Notes under the pieces: generated by a model
Seen by the model: the letters and a program-made list of their open reading frames with translations, nothing else
Databases searched by the model: none
Told to the model about the DNA's origin: nothing
Shown: positions 17,648 through 26,802 of the stretch, piece after piece
Position numbering within the stretch: the stretch's first letter is position 1
Layout: each line of letters opens with the position of its first letter
Assembly (NCBI RefSeq): GCF_001427125.1
Contig: NZ_LMGK01000001.1
Coordinates: 196,107 to 260,106, forward strand
Origin: Pseudomonas sp. Root562
GTDB lineage: Bacteria; Pseudomonadota; Gammaproteobacteria; Pseudomonadales; Pseudomonadaceae
Reading direction: 5' to 3'
DNA length: 64,000 bases
Translations under genes and position numbers: made by a program

Positions 17648-20098
17648 ATGACTCAAGAACCACTTGTTCGCGAAGCAGAGGTGGCCGCATTCCGCGACGC
17701 CGTCTTGACCAAACTCACCTATGCGGTGGGCAAAGACCCGGATCACGCCTTCGACCACGACTGGTTCGAAGCCATTGCCCTGGCAGCGCGTGATCACATG
17801 GTCGAGCACTGGATGGACCACACGCGTCAGATTTATCGCAAAGGTCAGAAGCGCGTTTACTACCTCTCCCTGGAATTTCTCATCGGTCGCTTGCTCTACG
17901 ACAGCCTGAGCAACCTTGGCCTGCTCGACGTCGCGCGCGAGGCCCTGACCGAACTCGGCGTCGACCTCGAGCGCATCCGCCTGCTGGAGCCCGATGCCGC
18001 GCTGGGCAACGGGGGCCTCGGTCGTCTGGCGGCGTGCTTCATGGAAAGCATGTCGACCCTGGGCATCGCCGGTCATGGCTACGGCATTCGCTATGAACAC
18101 GGCCTGTTCCGTCAGGCGATTGTCGACGGCTGGCAGCAGGAGCAAACCGAACACTGGCTGGATTTCGGCAACCCTTGGGAGTTCGAGCGCCCGGAGGTGG
18201 TATATCCGATCGGTTTTGGTGGCAGCGTCGAGACCGTGACCGATGAAAGTGGCAAGTCCAAGCAAGTCTGGCACCCGGCGGAAACCGTGCGGGCCATTGC
18301 CTACGACACACCCGTGGTCGGCTGGCGAGGAGCGAGCGTGAACACCCTGCGACTGTGGCGCGCACGGGCCATGGAAGACTTGCACCTTGAGCGTTTCAAC
18401 GCCGGGGACCACCTTGGCGCAGTGGCCGAAGTGGCCCGCGCCGAGAGTATCTCCCGCGTGCTGTATCCGGCGGACAGCACCGAAGCCGGCCAGGAACTGC
18501 GTCTGCGTCAGGAATACTTCTTTGTCGCGGCATCATTGCAGGACTTGCTGCGTCGCCATCGCAACATGCACACCTCGGTACTGACCCTGGGGGATCATGC
18601 GGCGATCCAGCTCAATGACACGCACCCATCGATTGCCGTTGCCGAGCTGATGCGCCAATTGGTCGACGTCTACGACGTGGCCTGGGATGCCGCCTGGCAG
18701 GTTACGGTCGACACGCTGTCCTACACCAATCACACGCTGCTGCCCGAAGCGCTGGAAACCTGGCCGGTGGGGTTGATGGAACGCATGCTGCCACGTCACA
18801 TGCAGATCATTTACCTGATCAATGCCCAGCACATCGATTCGTTGCGCGCCAAAGGCATTCACGATTTCGACGTGCTGCGCGCGGTGTCGCTGATCGAAGA
18901 AGACAATGGCCGCCGGGTACGCATGGGCAATCTGGCGTTCCTGGGCTCCCACAGCGTCAATGGCGTGTCCGGTTTGCACACGCAACTGATGCGCAAAACG
19001 GTGTTCTCCGAGCTGCACAAGCTCTACCCGGAGCGGATCAACAACAAAACCAACGGCATTACCTTCCGCCGCTGGCTCTATCAGGCCAACTCCGAGCTGA
19101 CCTCGATGCTGGTCGATGCACTCGGCCCGGATCTGCTGGATAACCCCGAAGCGCGATTGCTCGATCTTGAGCCGTTCGCCGAAAAAACCGCGTTCCGCAA
19201 GGCGTTTGCCGAGCAGCGTTTGCACAGCAAAAAAGCCCTGGCGTATCTCATTCACGAACGGCTGGGCGTGGCGGTCAACCCGGCGGCGATGTTCGATGTG
19301 CAGGTCAAACGGATCCACGAGTACAAGCGCCAGTTGCTCAACCTGCTGCACACCGTGGCGTTGTACCAGGCGATTCGCGCCGAGCCGGAAATCGATTGGG
19401 TACCGCGGGTGAAGATCTTCGCCGGTAAGGCGGCGGCCAGTTATCACCAGGCCAAGCTGATCATCAAGCTGACCAACGACATCGCCCGGGTGGTGAACAA
19501 CGATCCGACCGTGCGTGGCTTGCTCAAAGTAGTGTTCCTGCCCAATTACAACGTCAGCCTCGCCGAGAGCATCATTCCGGCGGCTGACTTGTCCGAACAG
19601 ATCTCCACCGCCGGTTTCGAGGCGTCGGGCACCAGCAACATGAAATTCGGTCTCAACGGTGCGCTGACCATCGGCACGCTGGACGGCGCCAACGTGGAGA
19701 TGTGCGAGCGCATCGGCGCCGAGCATATGTTCATCTTCGGGCTCAGCGCGCAGCAGGTGGAAGCGCGCAAGCAAAACCACGAGTTCAGTGCAGTGCCGGA
19801 CATCGCTGCGTCTCACCGGCTCAACGATGTGCTGCAAGCGATTCGTAGCGGGGTGTTCTCGCCGGATGATCCGTCGCGGTACAGCGGGCTGATCGATTCG
19901 CTGGTGGATTACGACCGTTTCCTGGTCTGCGCCGATTTCGATTCCTACTGGAACGCGCAGATGCGGGTCGAAGCCCATTGGCACGATTCCAAGGAGTGGT
20001 GGCGTTCGGCGGTGTTGAACACCTCGCGGATGGGCTGGTTCTCGTCTGACCGGACGATTCGCGAGTACGCCACGGATATCTGGAAAGCGCTGGAGTAA
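17648..20098 (+). CDS. glgP: Glycogen/starch/alpha-glucan phosphorylase
   Basis: 816 residues. It releases glucose-1-phosphate from alpha-1,4-glucans. The pyridoxal-phosphate site EASGTSNMKFGLNGALTIGTLDGANVE is present by position (about 657-683), with the Lys in the NMKF segment; N-terminal glycosyltransferase-35 motifs such as YLSLEFLIGR and DAALGNGGLGRLAACF are intact. GAGG lies nine bases before the ATG. It is a single gene here, not next to other glycogen genes; a REP element follows. Confidence 0.96.
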   Translation: MTQEPLVREAEVAAFRDAVLTKLTYAVGKDPDHAFDHDWFEAIALAARDHMVEHWMDHTRQIYRKGQKRVYYLSLEFLIGRLLYDSLSNLGLLDVAREALTELGVDLERIRLLEPDAALGNGGLGRLAACFMESMSTLGIAGHGYGIRYEHGLFRQAIVDGWQQEQTEHWLDFGNPWEFERPEVVYPIGFGGSVETVTDESGKSKQVWHPAETVRAIAYDTPVVGWRGASVNTLRLWRARAMEDLHLERFNAGDHLGAVAEVARAESISRVLYPADSTEAGQELRLRQEYFFVAASLQDLLRRHRNMHTSVLTLGDHAAIQLNDTHPSIAVAELMRQLVDVYDVAWDAAWQVTVDTLSYTNHTLLPEALETWPVGLMERMLPRHMQIIYLINAQHIDSLRAKGIHDFDVLRAVSLIEEDNGRRVRMGNLAFLGSHSVNGVSGLHTQLMRKTVFSELHKLYPERINNKTNGITFRRWLYQANSELTSMLVDALGPDLLDNPEARLLDLEPFAEKTAFRKAFAEQRLHSKKALAYLIHERLGVAVNPAAMFDVQVKRIHEYKRQLLNLLHTVALYQAIRAEPEIDWVPRVKIFAGKAAASYHQAKLIIKLTNDIARVVNNDPTVRGLLKVVFLPNYNVSLAESIIPAADLSEQISTAGFEASGTSNMKFGLNGALTIGTLDGANVEMCERIGAEHMFIFGLSAQQVEARKQNHEFSAVPDIAASHRLNDVLQAIRSGVFSPDDPSRYSGLIDSLVDYDRFLVCADFDSYWNAQMRVEAHWHDSKEWWRSAVLNTSRMGWFSSDRTIREYATDIWKALE

Positions 20099-20129
20099 GT
20101 CTTCGGTCGGATCGATATACTGACGCGCC

Positions 20130-20216
20130 GCAAAAGATCGCAGCCTTCGGTAGCACCTGCAAAATCGCGAATTAAAGCGTTTTTGCAGGTGCTGCCGAAG
20201 GCTGCGATCTTTTGGC
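20130..20216. repeat. Inverted repeat, AAAGATCGCAGCCTTCGGCAGC family
   Basis: GCAAAAGATCGCAGCCTTCG and its complement CGAAGGCTGCGATCTTTTGG flank a nested GCACCTGCAAAA / TTTTTGCAGGTGC stem. The whole 87 bp is a long imperfect palindrome and the only copy of this family in the window. Confidence 0.9.
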
Positions 20217-20261
20217 CGTGGCTACGCTAATCTTTCTGGATTGCGCTCAAGGATATCGACC

Positions 20262-23200
20262 ATGCAATGGATGTTGACGCTGATTGGCCTGGTGCTGGGC
20301 TGGATACTCGACGAGTCGTTCAGCGATGCACTGCTGGGCGCGCTGCTTGGCTTGGCAATCGGCCAGGCGATTCGAGTTGGCCGTCTGGCTTCGCAGGCCG
20401 ACTCGCAACGCCTTTTGTTGGAGCAGGCTCAAGTTGCGTTGCATGCCGTCGAGCAACGGCTGGCGGTGTTGGAGGTGTCTGGCGCCAAAGCCCCCGAAGT
20501 CACTGCGCCTGTCATCAGCGAAACCGACCCCATCCCCGACTCTGCGGTCGCGCATCCCCCTGTTGAGCTGGTCTGGGAGCTTCCGCCCGAACTCGAACCC
20601 CTCAGCACCGCGGCCGCCACCGTAAACCATCCCGCACCATCATTTGATGCCTGGAAACCTGCGCCGGACGTTCGCGATTCGCAACAACCGGCCCCACCTC
20701 GCGGCCCCAATTTCATCGAACGCGCTATCAATGGCGCTCGAGCATGGCTGTTCGGTGGCAACACCGTACTGCGAGTGGGCGTGGTGCTGTTGTTTCTCGG
20801 TCTGGCGTTCCTGCTGCGCTACGCAACTGAAGGCATGGTGGTGCCGATCGAGCTGCGTTATGCCGGTGTCGCGGCGGCGGCATTGGGGCTGCTTGGCCTT
20901 GGATGGTGGCTGCGGCGTCGTAACAACAATTATGCGTTGATGTTGCAAGGCGCCGGGGTTGCGGTGCTGTATCTGACGGTGTTTGCAGCGATGCGATTGC
21001 ATCCGCTGCTCGACCCTTCGGCGGCGTTCGGGCTGCTGGTGGCGGTCACCGTGTTTTCGGCGATTCTGGCCATCACCCAGGACTCCTTGGGGCTGGCCTG
21101 TGCGGCGGCATTGGGCGGTTTTGCCGCGCCGATCCTGGCGTCTACCGGTAGCGGTAGCCACGTCGCGTTGTTCAGCTATTTTGCCTTGCTCAATGCCGGC
21201 ATCCTGGCCATCGCCTGGTTCAAGGCCTGGCGAACGCTGAACGTGATCGGCTTTGTCGGCACTTTCGGCATTGGTTTCGCCTGGGGTGCGCGCACCTACA
21301 CGCCGGAACTGTTGTGGAGCACCGAGCCGTTTCTGATTCTGTTCTTCCTGATGTACCTGGCCATCGGTCTGCTGTTCGCCCGCCGCAAGTTACTCGAGCT
21401 CGGCGACGCGCCCGAGGGCGGTGGCCGTGAGGCTCTACTGCAGTGGTCGGCACGCAAGGGCGACTATGTCGACGGTACCTTGCTATTCGGTCCGCCGCTG
21501 GTGGGCTTCGGCTTGCAGTTCGCCTTGGTGCAACACCTGGAATTCGCCGCCGCGTTCAGTGCCTTGGCGCTGGGCATCATCTACATGGGCCTGGCCCGTC
21601 TGCTGTTTGGCGGCCGAACGTTGCTGCTGGCAGAAACCTGTCTTGCCCTGGGTGTGATTTTCACCAGCCTGGCGATTCCACTGGGGCTAGATGCGCGCTG
21701 GACAACAGCAGCATGGGCCGTAGAGGGCGCAGGGATTTTCTGGCTGGGTCTGCGTCAGCAACGACCGTTGGCCCGAGCATTCGCCTTACTGCTGCAATTG
21801 GGCTCGGCACTGACGTTTCTCAGCGAGCTGGGCGCGGGTGAGAATAGTCTGCTTGAAGGTGCGCCCTTGGGCGCGCTGTTGCTTGGCGTCGCGCTGTTGT
21901 TCAGTTTCTACTCATTGCATAAAGCACTGCCCGGGCAGACTTCACCGTGGGAACGCAAAGGCGTACCGCTGTTGGCCTGTCTTGGCCTGTCGTTCATCTA
22001 TCTGCTGGCGCCGCTGTTTTTCTTCGCCGAAGGCACGACGATCAGTTGGGCGCTGGCCGGGTTGATCACGTTGTTTGTCGGCCTGCGTCTGCCGTCGCGC
22101 ACGTTTGTGTTCACCGCCATGGCCGTTCAGTGGCTTGGGGGCATGTTGTTCCTGGTCGCCGCGCCCTCGTTCTATGAGGACTTGCGCCCCTTGGCCCACG
22201 GCGGGTTCTGGACGCCGCTGCTACTCGGCCTGACAGGGCTGGTCGGTGCCTGGCGCTTGCAAACCGGCAACGCCGTCACGGTGTTTGATGGGCTGACTCT
22301 GCAACGTTTGTCTCAGGCGTCGCTGATTTGGGGCGCGGGTTGGTGGTCGCTGGCATGGGTCAGCGAGGTGCTGCGGTTTGCCCCGCTTGAACTGCAAGTG
22401 ACGTTGCTGCTGGCGGTCGCACTATTGAGCACAACGTTGTGGGCTGTGTTGGCCTTGCGTCTGAATTGGACTTCACTGGGTTTGCTTTGCACGTTGCTGA
22501 TCCCGGCTGCCGGTGTGGTTTTGCTCGCCGCGTGGCATCCGCGTTTTCACCCGGCGGCCAATTTTGGGTGGCTGGCGTGGACGGCATTGTTCGTTGTGCA
22601 TTTCATTTCGCTGCGTCGCCTGGCTCCGATGCTGGCAGCGCGGGTGCTCAGTCTCGCCCATGTGCTCGGTTGCTGGCTGATGATCGGCGTACTGGCCCTG
22701 GAATTGCGTTACGGACTTTTGCTGCTGTCCGAGCAGTACAACGCCTGGCGCTGGTTGGGTTGGGCGATTCTGCCAAGCCTGTATCTGGTGCTGGTGGCCG
22801 CGCCCCGACAGTGGCCGTGGCCGATGTCGGACCATGCGCGCGAATACCGTGTGTATGCCGCCGCGCCCTTGGCCTTGTTGATGCTCGGCTGGTTCTGGTT
22901 GGCCAACGCTGTCAGTGACGGCATGGCTGAGCCGCTGCCCTACGTACCGCTGATCAATCCGCTGGAGCTGGGTTTGTTGTTTGCGCTGTTCGGCGTTTAC
23001 GTCTGGTCACGCAACGCGCTGACGCAACTGCAGTTCAACAAGGACTACGTCGCCCGCGCCACACAGCTGATCGCTGGCGTCTCGTTGTTCGTGTTCTTTA
23101 CTGCACTGGTGATGCGTGCGGCACACCATTGGGGCGGGGTGCCGTTCCAGCTCGATGCGTTGCTTGAATCCATGCGGGTGCAGGCCGGTCTGTCGATCAT

Positions 23201-23477
23201 TTGGACGATGATCGCCCTGAGCCTGATGATCGGCGGCCATTTGCGGCATCGCCGTGAAGTCTGGCTGATCGGCGCGGCGCTGATCGGCGTGGTTGTGGCG
23301 AAACTGTTCTTTGTCGAATTGAGTAACCGTGGCGGGCTGGCGCGGATCGTGTCGTTTATTGGCGTTGGCGTGTTGCTGCTGGTGGTGGGCTACTTTGCCC
23401 CGTTGCCGCCCAAGCGTGCCGAGGCTGCGGAGGATGCCGAGAAACCGGCCCCGCAAACTGGAGGAGTGTCGTCTTGA
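20262..23477 (+). CDS. DUF2339 large polytopic membrane protein
   Basis: 1071 residues. An N-terminal membrane segment (MQWMLTLIGLVLGWI) is followed by a short coiled segment and a Pro/Ala-rich linker to about residue 150, then some twenty-plus hydrophobic segments (beginning WLFGGNTVLRVGVVLLFLGLAFLLRY) to the C-terminus. This fits DUF2339 inner-membrane proteins, whose function is unknown. The start at 20262 has AAGGA eight bases upstream. Its stop overlaps the TTG start of the DUF3999 gene, so the two products probably form a complex or pathway. Confidence 0.88.
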   Translation: MQWMLTLIGLVLGWILDESFSDALLGALLGLAIGQAIRVGRLASQADSQRLLLEQAQVALHAVEQRLAVLEVSGAKAPEVTAPVISETDPIPDSAVAHPPVELVWELPPELEPLSTAAATVNHPAPSFDAWKPAPDVRDSQQPAPPRGPNFIERAINGARAWLFGGNTVLRVGVVLLFLGLAFLLRYATEGMVVPIELRYAGVAAAALGLLGLGWWLRRRNNNYALMLQGAGVAVLYLTVFAAMRLHPLLDPSAAFGLLVAVTVFSAILAITQDSLGLACAAALGGFAAPILASTGSGSHVALFSYFALLNAGILAIAWFKAWRTLNVIGFVGTFGIGFAWGARTYTPELLWSTEPFLILFFLMYLAIGLLFARRKLLELGDAPEGGGREALLQWSARKGDYVDGTLLFGPPLVGFGLQFALVQHLEFAAAFSALALGIIYMGLARLLFGGRTLLLAETCLALGVIFTSLAIPLGLDARWTTAAWAVEGAGIFWLGLRQQRPLARAFALLLQLGSALTFLSELGAGENSLLEGAPLGALLLGVALLFSFYSLHKALPGQTSPWERKGVPLLACLGLSFIYLLAPLFFFAEGTTISWALAGLITLFVGLRLPSRTFVFTAMAVQWLGGMLFLVAAPSFYEDLRPLAHGGFWTPLLLGLTGLVGAWRLQTGNAVTVFDGLTLQRLSQASLIWGAGWWSLAWVSEVLRFAPLELQVTLLLAVALLSTTLWAVLALRLNWTSLGLLCTLLIPAAGVVLLAAWHPRFHPAANFGWLAWTALFVVHFISLRRLAPMLAARVLSLAHVLGCWLMIGVLALELRYGLLLLSEQYNAWRWLGWAILPSLYLVLVAAPRQWPWPMSDHAREYRVYAAAPLALLMLGWFWLANAVSDGMAEPLPYVPLINPLELGLLFALFGVYVWSRNALTQLQFNKDYVARATQLIAGVSLFVFFTALVMRAAHHWGGVPFQLDALLESMRVQAGLSIIWTMIALSLMIGGHLRHRREVWLIGAALIGVVVAKLFFVELSNRGGLARIVSFIGVGVLLLVVGYFAPLPPKRAEAAEDAEKPAPQTGGVSS

Positions 23478-24838
23478 GTCAGAAGCTGAACCTGTGCTGG
23501 TTGGGCGTGGTAGCCATGGGGATGGCGCTCTCGGCTGGCGCCCAGGAAAAACTCGCAGACTTCACCACACAAGTGCCGTTGTCCGTCAGCGGTGAGGGGC
23601 CGTGGTATCGACTTGAGCTGCCCTTGACCGTGCAACTGAATGCCCGGCAAACCGACCTGAGCGATGTGCGCGTGTTCAATGCCAATGGCGAACCACAGGC
23701 CTACGCGCTGGCGCGGGCCACCCCGCAAGCTGAAGACGGCCGCACGCTGACCGACGTCAAATGGTTCCCGCTGTACAACTCGGTAGACGCCACCGAGCAT
23801 GCGCCGAGCGTGCGCGTGCAATCGACTGCCAACGGCGCGTTGGTCGAAGTGCAGCCCTCCACTCAGTTGGAGGCGGGCGAGGAAGCGTTGCGCGGCTGGC
23901 TGCTCGACGCCAGTGCCATCAAGGCGCCGTTGCAGCAGTTGGTTCTTGACTGGACCAGCGAGCGCGATGGCTTCCAGCGTTTTACCATCGAGGCCAGTGA
24001 CGATTTGCAGCATTGGCAGTCATGGGGAGAAGGGCAGGTCGCGCGGCTGACTTTTGCCGATGAGCGAGTCGAGCAACACGAAGTCGCTCTGCCCGGGCAG
24101 TCGGCGCGCTACTTGCGATTGCTGTGGGAGGCACCGCAATTGGCGCCGACCCTGACGTCGGCGCAACTGCAAAGCAGCCGCAGTCTGCCGTTGCCGTTGG
24201 TCTGGTCGCAAGCGTTGGCCGGCACCAGCGTGAAGGCCGGCGAGTACACCTGGCAATTGCCGATGAGCGTCAGCGTCGAGCGAGTGCAGGTCGAACTGAG
24301 CCAGGCCAACAGTCTGGCGCCGGTCACGTTGTCCGGTCGTCGCGATGGTAGCCTGCCGTGGCAACCTCTGAGCAACGGTCTGCTTTATCGCCTGACCCAG
24401 GGCAGTCAGGATGTGGTTCAGGATCAGTTGCAATTGTCGGGGCAGACCGTGCAGCAATTGAAGCTGACCGTGGACGAGCGCGGCGGTGGATTGGGGGCGC
24501 AGGTGCCGGTAATAAAGTTCGCCGTGCGGGCGACGCACCTGGTCTTTCTGGCGCGAGGGCCGGGGCCTTATACGCTGGCGCTGGGCAACTCGACGGTGAA
24601 GGCGGCAAACCTGCCATTGTCGACCCTGATACCGGACTTCAACGCGGCGAAACTGGCGACATTGGGCAAGGCAGCGGTGGATGCCGGGGTTGTGGTTACG
24701 CCTTCGGCTACGCCAGGGCCGGCAGTGGTGGGCACCGACTGGAAGAAATTCGGCCTGTGGGCGGTGCTGTTGCTCAGCGTATTGTTCCTGGCGGCGATGG
24801 CGTTCAGCCTGTTGCGCAAACCACCGGTCAAACCCTGA
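23474..24838 (+). CDS. DUF3999 exported, C-terminally membrane-anchored protein
   Basis: 454 residues: a signal peptide (LCWLGVVAMGMALSAGA), a large beta-rich periplasmic region resembling carbohydrate-binding or discoidin-like folds (YRLELPLTVQLNARQTDLSDVRVFN..., QRFTIEASDDLQHW...), and one C-terminal transmembrane helix (FGLWAVLLLSVLFLAAMAFSLL) ending in a short basic tail. The TTG start at 23474 overlaps the DUF2339 stop (TTGA) with GGAGGAG just upstream, so coupling is likely. DUF3999 commonly accompanies DUF2339; neither has a known activity. Confidence 0.87.
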   Translation: MSQKLNLCWLGVVAMGMALSAGAQEKLADFTTQVPLSVSGEGPWYRLELPLTVQLNARQTDLSDVRVFNANGEPQAYALARATPQAEDGRTLTDVKWFPLYNSVDATEHAPSVRVQSTANGALVEVQPSTQLEAGEEALRGWLLDASAIKAPLQQLVLDWTSERDGFQRFTIEASDDLQHWQSWGEGQVARLTFADERVEQHEVALPGQSARYLRLLWEAPQLAPTLTSAQLQSSRSLPLPLVWSQALAGTSVKAGEYTWQLPMSVSVERVQVELSQANSLAPVTLSGRRDGSLPWQPLSNGLLYRLTQGSQDVVQDQLQLSGQTVQQLKLTVDERGGGLGAQVPVIKFAVRATHLVFLARGPGPYTLALGNSTVKAANLPLSTLIPDFNAAKLATLGKAAVDAGVVVTPSATPGPAVVGTDWKKFGLWAVLLLSVLFLAAMAFSLLRKPPVKP

Positions 24839-24858
24839 AACCGGTTGCTTGGCACCCG

Positions 24859-24882
24859 ATCGCGAGCAGGCGGGCTCCTGCA
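24859..24882. repeat. Single REP half-element, GCGAGCAGG/GCTCCTGC type
   Basis: ATCGCGAGCAGGCGGGCTCCTGC matches one arm of the 61848 REPIN family without a partner. Nothing else is recognised in the 214-bp gap before fbp. Confidence 0.65.
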
Positions 24883-25052
24883 TGAATATCGAAATTGGCG
24901 CCCGACGACGCCTCATATCTGAGCCGTTTCCTACTACGCTAAACCCGGAGCATGAACTCTCTTCAGCCGATCACGTCTGATAGGAGGAAATGCGCCCCGA
25001 CTCGCGTTAAACTGCGCGGGTTTTTAGCCCCCCCATTCCTCCGGAGCCTTCC

Positions 25053-26063
25053 ATGTCCCGCGTTACCTTGAGTCGCTATTTGATTGAGCAGACCCGTAGC
25101 AACAACACTCCTGCCGATCTGCGCTTCCTGATCGAAGTGGTGGCGCGTGCTTGCAAGGAAATCAACCACGCCGTGTCCAAAGGCGCCCTCGGCGGCGTTC
25201 TGGGCAGCATGGGCACTGAAAACGTCCAGGGCGAAGTGCAGAAAAAGCTCGACGTGATCTCCAACGAGATCCTGCTCGAGGCCAATGAATGGGGCGGTCA
25301 CCTGGCCGGCATGGCGTCCGAAGAAATGGACAACGCCTACCAGATCCCGGGCAAATACCCGAAAGGCGCCTACCTGTTGGTATTCGACCCGCTGGACGGC
25401 TCTTCGAACATCGACATCAACGCCCCGGTCGGCACGATCTTCTCGGTACTGCGTTGCCCGAACGAATACCTGAGCCAGAACGAACCCCTGAACGAAAAAG
25501 CCTTCCTGCAGCCAGGTACCCAGCAAGTGGCCGCCGGTTACGCGATCTACGGTCCCCAGACCATGCTGATCCTGACCCTGGGCGACGGCGTCAAAGGCTT
25601 CACCCTGGACCGTGAAATGGGCAGCTTCGTACTGACTCACGAAAACATCACCATTCCGGAAGCCACCCAGGAATTTGCCATCAACGCCTCCAACCAGCGT
25701 CACTGGGAAGCACCGGTGCAGCGCTACGTCGGCGAATTGCTGGCAGGCGATGAAGGCCCGCTGAAAAAGAACTACAACATGCGCTGGGTGGCCGCGATGG
25801 TTGCCGATGTGCATCGCATCCTGACCCGTGGCGGTCTGTTCATGTACCCGCGTGACAGCCGCGAGCCGTCGAAGCCGGGCAAACTGCGCCTGATGTACGA
25901 AGCCAACCCGATGTCGTTCCTCGTGGAACAAGCGGGCGGCGCCTCCACCGACGGTCACCAGCGCATCCTCGACATTCAGCCGGAAGGCCTGCACCAGCGC
26001 GTAGCGGTGTTCCTCGGTTCGAAAGAAGAAGTGGCCCGCGTCACGGCTTACCACAAGGAGTAA
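25053..26063 (+). CDS. fbp: Class I fructose-1,6-bisphosphatase
   Basis: 336 residues. It dephosphorylates fructose-1,6-bisphosphate in gluconeogenesis. The metal-binding signature [10 protein letters not shown] is visible near residues 113-122, with upstream acidic residues in [10 protein letters not shown] and the substrate-binding [26 protein letters not shown] by position (about 264-289). GGAG precedes the ATG at a good distance. The next gene starts three bases after its stop. Confidence 0.97.
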   Translation: MSRVTLSRYLIEQTRSNNTPADLRFLIEVVARACKEINHAVSKGALGGVLGSMGTENVQGEVQKKLDVISNEILLEANEWGGHLAGMASEEMDNAYQIPGKYPKGAYLLVFDPLDGSSNIDINAPVGTIFSVLRCPNEYLSQNEPLNEKAFLQPGTQQVAAGYAIYGPQTMLILTLGDGVKGFTLDREMGSFVLTHENITIPEATQEFAINASNQRHWEAPVQRYVGELLAGDEGPLKKNYNMRWVAAMVADVHRILTRGGLFMYPRDSREPSKPGKLRLMYEANPMSFLVEQAGGASTDGHQRILDIQPEGLHQRVAVFLGSKEEVARVTAYHKE

Positions 26064-26066
26064 ATC

Positions 26067-26669
26067 ATGACTGCGCCCTGGCAGCCGTTGCTCGAATGGT
26101 GGTTCGGAACGTCTGAATCAGCCAAGCAAGTGGCGGCACAGAAGGGCAAGTTGTGGTTCGGCAAGCGTGACAGCCAGGACCTCGAAGCGCGCGAGCGTTT
26201 CGGGGACTGGGTCGAGCAGGCATTGACCGGTGGATTGACCGAGTGGACGCAACGTCCCGAAGGTTGGCTGGCCCTGGTGCTGTTGCTCGATCAACTGCCG
26301 CGAATGATCTTTCGCGATTCTCCCAAAGCGTTTTCCGGCGATTCCCGGGCACAGCAACTCGTTGCCCAAGGCATTGCGGCGGACTTTGATCGGCAATTGC
26401 CGCCGATTCAGCGGGTGTTCATCTATCTGGTGTTCGAGCACAGCGAAAACCTCGCGGTGCAGAACGAAGGTGTCTCGCGGTACATCGAGTTGGTGGCGCA
26501 ACAGCCGGAAAGTGACCAGGCGCTGTTTGCCGATTACCTGGACTACGCCCAGAAGCATCAGAAAGTGATCGCGCAGTTTGGGCGGTTTCCGCATCGCAAT
26601 GCGGTGTTGGGAAGGGAGTCTACGCCTGAGGAGTTGGCGTTTCTCTCCAAGCCGGGTTCACGATTCTAG
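26067..26669 (+). CDS. DUF924 family protein
   Basis: 200 residues, all-helical, with family landmarks LEWWFG at the N-terminus, LVLLLDQLPRMIFRDSP near 70-86, YLVFEHSENL near 118 and FPHRNAVLGRESTPEELAFL at the C-terminus. The fold is TPR-like; no reaction is established. The ATG follows the fbp stop by three bases with AAGGAG inside the fbp end, so it is translated with fbp. Confidence 0.9.
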   Translation: MTAPWQPLLEWWFGTSESAKQVAAQKGKLWFGKRDSQDLEARERFGDWVEQALTGGLTEWTQRPEGWLALVLLLDQLPRMIFRDSPKAFSGDSRAQQLVAQGIAADFDRQLPPIQRVFIYLVFEHSENLAVQNEGVSRYIELVAQQPESDQALFADYLDYAQKHQKVIAQFGRFPHRNAVLGRESTPEELAFLSKPGSRF

Positions 26670-26691
26670 TTTTTCGTTACTGCTGAGGCCG

Positions 26692-26785
26692 CCATCGCTG
26701 GCAAGCCAGCTCCCACAGGGTTTTGCGTCGTACACAAAAATTGTGTCCGCTGCAAAACATTGTGGGAGCTGGCTTGCCAGCGAAA
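26692..26785. repeat. REPIN-like inverted repeat, GTGGGAGCTGGCTTGCC family
   Basis: CATCGCTGGCAAGCCAGCTC and GAGCTGGCTTGCCAGCG arms with inner TTTTGC / GCAAAA and ACACAA / TTGTGT pairs. It lies between convergent DUF924 and chemoreceptor genes. Confidence 0.92.
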
Positions 26786-26802
26786 GGGCCGGTGTGGGCA
26801 CC

